Position numbers and translations under genes: made by a program
DNA from: Bolinopsis microptera
Taxonomy: Eukaryota > Ctenophora > Tentaculata > Lobata > Bolinopsidae
Direction: 5' to 3'
DNA length: 64,000 nucleotides
Assembly: GCF_026151205.1 (NCBI RefSeq)
Contig: NC_087080.1
Coordinates: 14,083,337 to 14,147,336, forward strand
In this document: positions 48,601 through 60,600 of the stretch, piece by piece
Layout: every line of letters starts with the position of its first letter
Position numbering within the stretch: position 1 is the stretch's first letter
Notes under the pieces: model-generated
What the model saw: the letters and a program-made list of their open reading frames with translations, nothing else
Databases searched by the model: none
What the model was told of the DNA's origin: nothing

Positions 48601-51600
48601 ATCCCCCATCTCTACCTCGCGGGCAATTCATCAGACTCTCAGCACGATATGTTGCATGTTCATCAGACTCTCAGCACGATATGTTGCATGTTCATCAGAC
48701 TCTCAGCACGATATGTTGCATGTTCATCAGACTCTCAGTACGATATGTTGCATGTTCATCAGACTCTCAGCACGATATGTTGCATGTTCATCAGACTCTC
48801 AGCACGATATGTTGCATGTTCATCAGACTCTCAGCACGATATGTTGCATGTTCATCAGACTCTCAGCACGATATGTTGCATGTTCATCAGACTCTCAGCA
48901 CGATATGTTGCATGTTCATTGCCGGCTTTTCGTAACATTCAATATGGTTAAGGGGTTAATTAAATGCGTGGATGGTTTTTATTGTGACGGTTCACTAGTC
49001 CCGATAATATTTTCCTTCGAGTAGTTATCTTAATCGTTACGCGAACAACTACCTAAAGATGTCACACTTCACAGGCTGGCACATTTTACGGCTTCTACAG
49101 TCGATAAACCTAATGTACAGCTGTATAGATTTAATATTATGCTTTTCTATTTAAACTTTTAGGAGAATAACCAAACGCAATTTTAAATTATACAATAACT
49201 CTATTCTAGGACAGTTTAACATTGTGAACAAGAAGTTTCTGTCCATGGTACTTACTCTCAAGGAGCTGGAAATGGAAGAAATCATAGACCAGGTAGGGAA
49301 TTACAATATCCTCATTATAATATCCACATTAGTTTTATGATTCTTTGTTCCCATTATTTAAATTCTCAATCTTTCCATTTTTAATCTTTCTCGAATGTTC
49401 CGGAATATTCTCGATGATCTGCCATCAAGACGGTGGTAATCGCACTCGGAAATTGTTGAATTATAAACATGTTGAATGTGGTGGATCTAAGAAAGCATGA
49501 TTAAGTCTGTACGTTATGGCCTCTCCTACCCACTTTTTCTCGGAGCTTATGGCCTGCTCAAGCATGTAGGTTGAATGTCGTACTCCCGGTTTATGACCTG
49601 ATCAAGCATGTAGGTTGAATATCGTACTCCCGGTTTATGACCTGGTCGTATTCACCAACCGTAATGGGTGTTACTTTTCTCCCAGTTCCTGAGTAACTAA
49701 CTATGTAAAGGATGGGCCATATTATACACAATGACCAGAGTAGCAGGAATTCAGGAATTGGAGGTGTGACAAACAGTTGCTAACTTTAGTACATGTGCTA
49801 ACTTTAGCACACTTGTAATGGAGCTCGAGATTACGTTATTTCTGGCTAAACCAGTAGATTAGATTTGATATCTATGTATTTAGACAGATTGGTAGAGGAT
49901 GTTTAAATATATTGTTAAGTTGCTGACGCAGATGGCAGAAATAAAATGAATATTATACAGAATTCAATATATTTAGTGCATTTCCTAAATCCAATAATTC
50001 ATGATTAACTTAAAGCATTATTCTATCACAGTATTTTTACGCCTCCAGTTTTAAAAACATTTCCGTTATTCATATTGACAATTTTAATAAGTTAGTGCTG
50101 ATAATGATATAATGATTGATGGGTAGATACTATCAGACATTCCAGACCACAGGATCATTTAAAGGGAATACCCAAGGATGAGAACCGCTAGTATAGTATA
50201 GGTTCCTAAGGATGACCGGTTATTATGTTAAAATGATGTCTATATATAGACATACTCTATATATATACAGGGTGGGCCAAAAGTCAGTACCCATACGTTG
50301 GCCTTTATAGCTCAGTCACTGAGTGCCCAATTTAAATACTTCCTTCTGGTATGACTTAGTACCACCACTGGTTCGAGGAATTTGTCAACTCGAAAAATAT
50401 TTGCGTTCATTTTCATCAAATGGAGGTTCATTTTCACATTTATTTGATAGTTTTGATAGTCGGATCAAGCTAAATGTTATTGAATTGTGTTTGGCCATTC
50501 GAATTACGTTTGTCCTGAAAGAATTAGAACTGTAGCTTCTCAGATGACCGAGATATGAAGCATAACGAGTTTATTCATTACGTGTGATCAGGTGATTGGT
50601 TTACCTAATCACGTGATCAGGTGACCCCGTTAACTACCCCGTTAAACATTATGGGAATTGTTAAGGGTGCCCAATTAAGGTGTCGTGTCACGGTGTCACA
50701 TAATCACCCAGTCAATTTTGTTAACGAGATACAGAAAATGCTTGATAACTTCGTCATTTCTAATCCGTTTTGCCTCATGTTTTCAGATCATATGCAACAT
50801 TTGATAATCTACCGTCTCTGGAAAAATCAGGCGTTCAGCATGTTCAGAGAAAACAATATAGGTGTTTTAATATTGAATGGGCGTGGTCTAAAATATTCGA
50901 ATTTTCAAATTTTGACGACGGAATCCTCGAACCAGTAAGTACAGTGTGCCATCTGCAAAGCAAAAGCTCTCAAATATAAAACATGGAGGAGCTATTAAGG
51001 CCAACGTATGGGTACTGACTTTTGGCCCACCCTGTATATAGAGTCATTAGTGGCTTCGCTTGATACTGACGCTAACACCGTTTTTGAGAGTATATTGTTT
51101 ATTGAATGTGCGTATCTGTGCTCACTTTAGGACATGTTGGGTGGGCTTATTCTCTGTACAGATGTTGTTGACAGTGGGCATGGGTCATAACTTTGCCTTT
51201 CGTGCCAGATATTATACTGCAGCCTTATTTTAAAGTTAATTGTTGTACTATCTGATGAAAGTTTTAAGTTAAATCACCATTATCTCCGAAATAACAGAAT
51301 ATTCTGGACCTTTTAAAACTTCACCAACTTCAATTTCGTGCTACCTGGATATAAGCTCACGAACACAAATGTGTTAGCAACATGAAAATTGGAGACTGTC
51401 ATGATCAAATACACACAACACGTGATATCCTCCGTGATCATCCTGCAGATATCACACCATATAACTCCAACAACGTGACACACACCATATTATGTAACAG
51501 AAACTTTATGATTTCTTTTTCTCAACGTCAACACGTTGACTGTAACTCCCCAAACGGGTGGTATACTTCAACCTGGTCTATGTTTCATTATCTAGAGCTG

Positions 51601-54600
51601 CTTATATGTTTGTTTCGTTTACTAGTGCACCTACTACCGGAATACCCTTGTTGTGAGTTGTAGCTTACCGATCATTCGAGAATATTCGAGAACATTCGAG
51701 AGAGTTTGACGGTGGATCATTCGAGAATATTCGAGAACATTCGAGAGAGTTTGTCGGTGGATCACGTGAAAGTTGAAGATGAGTAGCTGTTTTTGTTTTC
51801 GTAACACAGTGAACAGTGTTAACTCTCGTTTGGTCTCCGAACAGTGTATGGAGAAGCTGAAGACGTCTCTGAGTGATAAGAATGTGTTTGATATCCTGGA
51901 ACAGTCCACTGGGGATATCGGTATGCTTTCTTTTTATTCCTTTTTTTTCTGTGTTTCAGTTCGGAATTTTTATTTAGTAATTCATTTAGTAAATTTGTTC
52001 AGAAAATTTATTTAGAAAATGTATTTAGAACATGCTTTTAGTAAATTTGGATTTATATGTCTTTGGTGGTCTTGAAAAATACTGAGCATTTACGATGTTA
52101 CCAACCAAGGGCTTCTTTCAAGGATGGCGGGAAAATTTTCTCTTTGAAACTAAAACGCTCTGTAAAATTAGAGGACCTCTTTAAATGTTGAAATTTTGCC
52201 TTCAAAAGGAGATTTTAACAGATTTTAACAGGCTGGATCCGTTTTAAATTGTATTATGTCTCCTAACTGTTAGAGCAGAGCAAGTTTATATTATTCTAGA
52301 AGAAGAATACTCTCAAATTGAGGGTCTCAATCCTCTATATAATGTTTTCTTTAATTGAACAAAAGAATTTTCAAAGAGCTGCATTTGTCCTACAAAGGAG
52401 TCCACCATTTAACACACTATTTAACCATACTATTATGCCTTCCCAAATGCACGGTAACTCAATATAACGGGTATAAAACATGCTGTTAGTCGACTGGATC
52501 TGATTCTAACGACTAAAACCTACCTCAGGGGTACTGAACTCAGTGGCTATGACCTACATAGAGGACAACTTCAAGACACTTTACAAAAACGACAGGATCT
52601 TAAGGTTGAACTGGGAGAGTTTCCACAAGATACTGTCCAGTGACCGTCTCAACGTTGAGAATGAGGATAAGGTAATTAGAATTTTTTTAATTTTCTGTAT
52701 CGAGTTTTAAATTTTACCTGATCAGCTTCTAGTTTTAGTGTCCTTGTATAATGGTAGCTGATATCATTGTCGTTTCTCGTCTCACAACATGCTTGTAGCT
52801 CCTCCTACTCGGTGTCCACTGAAATTTGTATTTTGTTTGGATTATGGTTTTAAAGGTTGTGTGGTATTATTATCTCTATTATTTAACGGCACTTATTTAC
52901 TACACGGCACTTACTATACGGCACTCACTATACGGAACGTACTTACTATACTTAGCTCACCATCTTTCCCAATCTATTGCCGATCAAATAATCCCCAATC
53001 CATCAGTATTCACAGTAACCCCACCAATAACTGTGTGCTAGTGACCCCACCCCAGCAACTCTTAACGGTATATAACCCCATGTCTCGCCAGGTCTATCAG
53101 TTAGCATTAGCGTGGGTAGCTAAGGTATATAACCCCATGTCTCGCCAGGTCTATCAGTTAGCATTAGCGTGGGTAGCTAAGGTATATAACCCCATGTCTC
53201 GCCAGGTCTACCAGTTAGCATTAGCGTGGGTAGCTAAGGTATATAACCCCATGTCTCGCCAGGTCTATCAGTTAGCATTAGCGTGGGTAGCTAAGGTATA
53301 TAACCCCATGTCTCGCCAGGTCTATCAGTTAGCATTAGCGTGGGTAGCTAAGGATGACATTGGAAGAAAACCTCACGTTACCGAGATCTGCTCAAAAATA
53401 CGGATCCCCTTCATGACAGACTACGGACTACAGGTTCGCTCTTCTAACCTGCAGTTACTTTTTCATTTTTTAGATATCATTGAGCATATAATAATAAGCA
53501 GTGATACAACGTATCTCGGGATGATCCGTAGAGTCTCGACTAGTTTCGGCTTACCGCCATCAACAGGATCGATGAATCATCTCAAATTATTTGTTATTAT
53601 ATAGTAGTGTTGAAAGTATTAAAACTTACTTTTTCATAACTTTCTAGTAGTTCAAGTTACTTTTGGTCACTTTTTATTTACTCTTGAAACCTGATTTGTT
53701 TTAAGTTATTTTTGTTAGCTGAACAGTACATTTTTACTGTTTTGAAGTGTTAAGTTTCTAATATATGGTTGAGTTACTCTCAACCCCCTTATAGTCCCTA
53801 GTGTGGTTTGAAGCCTCATAACTTTAATGGCTAGTGTAACTTTCATTAGTGATTAGAACACAAAATTCGTTGTGAGTACAGCACATTCTTCATTTATTAC
53901 GAGCTGCATAGCATGGTGTTTGTAATAGTAAATAATATTCGCATATTGCGTGTGCAAAGAGTCGTTAGCAATTATCATTCCACCAGTTATTAATTGTAAT
54001 TATACCATATGGACACGTTCATTGAAGTTTGAGGATATTGGTAAATATTAGTGACCCTACTGAATGGCACGATGATGTAAAATGTGTCACACTATGAAAC
54101 TATATAAACCCTCTAACCCTAAGATAATCGTTTCATCCTCTAGATAAAGTTTGTCGCATAACGATATCTTTATCAGACGATAAGATATCGCTAAAATGCG
54201 GCCGGCAGTGAGTTGTAAACTTTGTCACACTATAAAAACGTGACGGAGTTTATATGGACCCCTTGTTGCCGTGTTTGACAAAATTTTCGAATTTCCAATT
54301 CATAGAATGGCTGTATATGACTATTATCTACATATTTAGCGACTTTTTTTCTTAAATGGTAGCACCATGTAAACTCCGTCACACATTTAAGAAATTTATA
54401 TGAGGGATGTTTATGACATCCTGACAAGAAATGCCGAATAGTCTAACATTATTTTGTGAGCTGAATGTGTTTGGAATTGTTCACATATTTCATTGTTATA
54501 GGCAAATACAAATACAGAAGGCAGAAATAGGTAAATTTAGTCACATAAATTTGTATGATATCTCAACATGTGTGAAATTGAGTAAATATTAGTATACCAA

Positions 54601-57600
54601 CTTAAACACCCTATATTACGTACTATGGATCAATTAACAATATTTCAACCATACGCCGGTCATATAAATTATTATATGGCAGTGATATGTTAACATTGGA
54701 TAAATTTCAACACCTAAACAGGGTAAAAATTTGTAAATTTCGTCACAAAAAAAATGTTATAACTTTATTTGCTCCGTGTTGGCAAAATAACTAATTTATC
54801 GACATATTGATGGTGATAAAGTAACAGTATATAATACTAATTGAGGTATGATTCTTCAAAATAGGGGCAAGAAATGTAAATTTCGTCACATCAGCCATTG
54901 CATTAGTTAGATATATTTTCTTTCATATCAAATGCCCTTATTATAGTCGGAATGGATTTATACAGGAAATATAGAAACCCATGCCCATTTTTCATCACAT
55001 TGAAATTATACTGTTGGGGCAGGAAAAGTAAATTTCGTCACATTTCGGTAAATTAGTGATATCAAACTCAGCATTGTTAAACTTGGGTTCTGATTTTCTG
55101 AAAAATAACCTACCAATAATTCCTGGAAGAATATCGAATTCTAATCGGGGTATGGTTCTTCAAAATAGGGTCAAGAAATGTAAATTTTGACACATACGTC
55201 ATTGTAAAATTTAGATATACACTTTCTTTCACATCAACAGTCCTAATTATAGTTTGAAATGATTAATTCAGAGATAAGGAAATATAGAAACCCATGCCCA
55301 TCTTTCATCACATTGAAATTATACTATTGGGGCAGGAAAAGTGAATTTCGTCACATTTCGGTAACTTAGTAAAATTAAACTCAGAATTGTTAAACTCGAG
55401 TTCTGATTTGCTGAATAATAACCTACTGATAATTCCTGGAAGAATATTGAATTCTAATCGAGGCATGTTTCTTCAAAATAGGGTCAAGAAATGTAAATTT
55501 CGTCACATCAGCCATTGCATTAGATAGATTTTCTTTCATATCAACTGCCCTTATTATTATTGTGACAATTTTTACATCAACTGCCCTTAACTTGAATCAG
55601 CTCTATCCGTGCATCGTCCTTATTATATACAGTTTTCCCGCCTTCCAATACAAACCAAAATCAGATATAAATGATTTCGGCAATTCACCCAAAATTTTAA
55701 ATTCCATATAATGTGACAGAATTTACATCATTTCCCAATAAGTGCATGTATTTGCTAACTTTTCAAAACAACATATTTTAGGGCTATGATTGGTAAAAAA
55801 AACCATCAAATAATGAGTTGAAAGGGTTTTGAGGACACCTCACAGTAGAAAAGAGGTATCGTATTCTGAGTGTGACAAAGTTTACGAAATATTGCCTTAA
55901 AACCGTTCGATACCTGCCCTTTAGCCAAATGTTGTATCATAATTGTTAGAATGACCTAATCTACTATATTATTTTAAACAAAAAATGCTAATTGGGCAGC
56001 TATGGTTAACACAGTCACAAAAATGTGACATTTTTTACATTATAGTGCCTAAAAACAATAAATTGTATTTCTGAGCCGTGTATATGGAAGTATGGTTCAC
56101 GTGGCTAATGTCCAGAACTTCTGAACACGCTATTTTTTGGTTTACCAATATCCTTAAACTTCAACATGAACGTGTCCATTTACGATTTCGTATCATTTTG
56201 TGACGATGTTTACATCAACTGCCCTATACTTCAATCAACTGTATCCGTGTATCGTCCTCATATAGAGTTTTCCCGCCTTCCAAACCAAAATCAGATATAA
56301 ATGATTTCGGAAATTCACCCAGAATTTCAAATTCCATATAATGTGACAGAATTTACATCATTTCCCGATAGCCAAGCGCATGTATTTGTTAACTTTTCAA
56401 AACAACATATTTTAGGGCTATGATTGGCAGAAGAACTATCAAATAATGAGTTGAAAGGGTTTTGAGGACACCTCACAGTAGAAAATAGGTCTCGTATTCT
56501 GAGTGTGACAAAGTTTACGAAATGTTGCCTTAAAGCCGTTCGATCACTGCCCTTTAGGCCTACATTGTATCATAATTGTTAGATTGACCTAATCTACTAT
56601 ATTTAAGACCAAAAAATGCTAATTGGGCAGCTATGGTAAACAATGTCACAAAAATGTGACATTTTTTACATAATAGTGCCTTAAAGCAATACATTTTATT
56701 TTTGAGCAGTGCATATGGGAGTATGGGTCACGTGGCTAATGTTCAGAACTTATGAACACGCTAGATTAATATATGTTAAAATTAAACCACTATCGTCAAA
56801 AACGCTTTTTTAGAAATTTACCAATTTCCTCAAACTTCAATGAACGTGTCCATATAATAGCGGTGATGTGTTAAACAACGTGTCATTAACCGGAAATCCT
56901 GGATAATGTACGGGGGATGATTTGTGAGTGGGGGATTGTTACAAAAACCGTGTAAAAAAAACATTTTCTCCTTGCAGAACATGGTGTGTAACAAGAACAT
57001 CCTGACGAGTAACGAGGAGTTTTACAATAATATAGAGACGTTGCTAGGCAACCCTGCAGCGTTGCAGGTCCCCTTTTATCAGAGGGTCAATGATAAGATG
57101 GGGAAAATATTCGTGTTTGGGGGGTATCTGAACAGATCCCACATTACTACCACTATGGAGGTTTACAACAGGTATATAGCAAGTACACTTAGGTATATAG
57201 CCAGTACATTTAGGTACTATAGCAAGATATGGTCTGAGTAGTAGTACTCACTTCTAATATTTAAATATCCATCATTATCATTAGTCCCCTGACTATTAGT
57301 CGCACTTCCACATTTTATAGCTTACTTTTACAACAACAGTTTAAATACAAAATAAAACCAAATTGCTGGTAACCATAGTAACTAGTAACCATATTGCTGG
57401 TAACACAAAACATGAACCTGTTCTCATTGTCCAGGCGTACAGGAGCATGGGAAACAATAGAGGAGATGAACATGACAAGTACACCACCCAGTATCTACTC
57501 GGCAACCATGACTTCTGTTGCTGTTGATAATAAGATCTACATCGCAGGTATATTGTTACTTCATGGAGTTACATTATAATGTTACGTTACTTCATGGAGT

Positions 57601-60600
57601 TACATTATGATTTTATAATGTTACGTTACTTCATGGAGAGTTACATTATAATGTTACGTTATAACGCCTATCGTAGTGATAACGTGGAGACAGTATTTTT
57701 TGCGGTACCATGACATTGTCATGGCAACAGTTAAACATTGTTATGGTTACTATAAGTATGACAATGGTGGGAGAGTTCCAACCCTATTTTACCCATTATC
57801 CATATCTACATTTTAGTTTACGTTTTTCTCACAAAATGACCATATTTGGGATTAAATCCTTATCTTAAAACCTACCTACAGTAAAACTTTGTCACGACAA
57901 CAATATAACCGTGACACACTATCCCAGGGGGACAAAGTGACAGCGGCACGAGGTTGGATACCACCTTTGTATTTGACGGTATTCTCTCCATCTGGGCCAG
58001 TCTTCAGGAGATGCCGACTGTAAGAGTGAAGAGCGCTGCTGCTCGCTTTGGCAACTTCTTGTACGTCAGTGGGGGACAGAAGGATAGGCATACCATGAAC
58101 GAAGTTATCAGGTAATGTGAAGTGCGATGTATATCATGTATATGCTGTATTAATGTAATGTATTCTGAGGGATGCGGCGGTGACTTATCTTGAATAACTT
58201 TAACAACAACTTGGTAGACGCAATTACTGGTCGTGTTTAATTCTCCTCAGACGCTATACATAATTAAGCGTCTGACGGAACTTAAGACGAAAAGTTTGTG
58301 TAATTAACGCTTACATCAAATTTACCTCCACCAATGACTACAACATTGACTAATTTGTGATTTCTAGGAATAATGTTTGGTCATTGCATCCTTGATCCCC
58401 CCCTTTTGAGCACGCGGAATAGGGTGAGGTTGTGAAGTTGGTCAAGTGCTAATAAAAGTGCTGACACGCCAACCTCTAATAATCGTTAATACCTTGACAG
58501 GGCTCTATCGTTCCATGTTAAAAATCAAGCAGCTACTGTGTACTGGTAGTAATATGTAGTTTATGACCAAAACTGTGTTAAAATCAGAATTACTGTTGAA
58601 AGCTGAACGACCGTTTCAAGTCACAACGTATCACGTGATCTATAGTAGTATAGTGTATAGTGTATAGTGTGTAGTGTATAGTGTATGGAGTTGAGTCCAT
58701 TACTTTAAACTTACCCTTGGCACTAAACCACTAAACCATATATTCCAGTTTAAACCTCCCATTCCCCCATGCACGAATAAAACGCCAAGATCCAACCCCC
58801 CCCCCCCCCCCCCCCATGTTAAACAACTTACAGCAGTGCAGGAACCTGCCCCCCCCCCCCTCCCCCCACATGTTAAACAATTTACAGCAGTGCAGGAACC
58901 TGGCCAGCAGACTCAAAATGCAGACAGCTGACAGACAAAGTCCTCCTTATAATCATAAAGCCTGTCTGTTTCACGTTCATAGACTATCTCTAAGTAATAT
59001 TACCTAACCACAATCCAGCTGCAAATAACATCCCCCACACTCAGGTTGAACATACACCGGGATTTGTGGGAGACAGTGAACCCCATGATCCACGCTCGAC
59101 ACAGCCACGGAATGGTAACAGCCGGACAGAAGATATTCGCGGTCGGAGGGGACAGTGGAACAGGACCGGTAGCAACTGCAGAGGTGTTTGATAAGGGTAC
59201 GGGGCAGTGGAGCGAGATTGCTAGTATGAGCAATGCCAGGTAGGGATAGTACTGAGTGCAAACCAAAGGACTATGGATCCAATTTTCCAACATTTTCTTA
59301 ATCTGTTGGTAAGAACTACGGTTTGAGACCTCTTGTACCGAATTAATTTCTAAATTCCAATCGGTTAACACGCCTAAATCTCCTACCCTCAGGTTTGGAT
59401 GTCAGCTGGTGGCGATCAAGTCTCAAGTGTACGTGACCGGCGGGTGGAACGGCCGGAGAGCACTGCACGAGTGTGAGAAGTATAACGAGGAGAACGATAG
59501 TTGGGGTTACATCAGTCCTATGGCTACGAGGAGATACGGTCACATGGCTGTCTCCTTCGGTAGCAAAATATATGTTCTCGGCGGTCAACAGGTAACGTTC
59601 AAACTAACCTACAGTAAGACTTTATTACTGACTAACGTATTAATTCCGTGATTAGTGTACACCAATATCCCTTATATATTTAATTATTTAGCAATCAATG
59701 ACTGATTCCATTGCACGATCGAGTCCGAGAGAATTAATATACATATTAGCTGCATGGTATTGTGATTGATTTGAATATATTGTTATTTCCTCCAAGCTTG
59801 ATAACTAAAATTAAAATGAAAAACTTCGAACAACGTGAATGATTTATAAACATAAAGAACTTTGAAGCAAATGCTATCCTCTAACCTTTGAATGTTGTTC
59901 ATCACGTCAAATGCGAGGTGGCGATATTGTTGTTCATCTTGGTTCCGTAACTGTTAGAAGAGTCACCAAACACCAATATAAGAATTCAGAAACCGTCAAA
60001 CCCGCGAGATAAATTGGTTTTATCAGGCTGACGATGTGAATTAATACACTAACAATAAAAACCATTTTATGTCGCAATTTCAACACAAAGCACAATAACT
60101 TTACTAAAATTTTTAATTGAGAGCAAATATAAAATTTAGGGGAAGACAAGAAATACTTTAAATGAATATGAACTAAATAAGACTAAGAGCCTCTTGAAAT
60201 CCCTGTCTAAACTGAAACACAATTCCGCCTAGTCTGGTCCGTGGACTGCCATAACAGGGGCAGGGGCAAGGAAAATGAGTACCCACCAAGGTCCAGGCAT
60301 GGGCAAACCTCTGAATGTAAGTATATGTACCAGCGTTTTAAACTGAACTGGACTACTGGTCCTTCTTCAACTACGAGCCAGTGCCTGAAAAACTTGGAGT
60401 GAAACTTTAAACTTGTTGTCTTGAATCATGGATTATATTCTTAAACATGTACATTGTTAAAACTCTTTTATGATTATTTTACGGGTTTGATGGCAGATAT
60501 GCTGTATTGATTCGTTAAGCAATCATCATACTGCAGTAGACCAAATCTTTGTTTCAGTGAACTAATCATCGAACAACATCAATACAAATACAAATACAAT

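Noticed and set aside
48629-48916. Regular 32-bp repeats as a CRISPR-like array
   Set aside because: Units are contiguous without spacers and lie in an animal gene intron. It is a minisatellite.
52789-53604. 271-codon plus-strand ORF as an independent gene
   Set aside because: It combines intron sequence, the five-fold repeat and a KLHL exon, and runs on past a good donor at 53434. Only the part ending at 53433 is coding.
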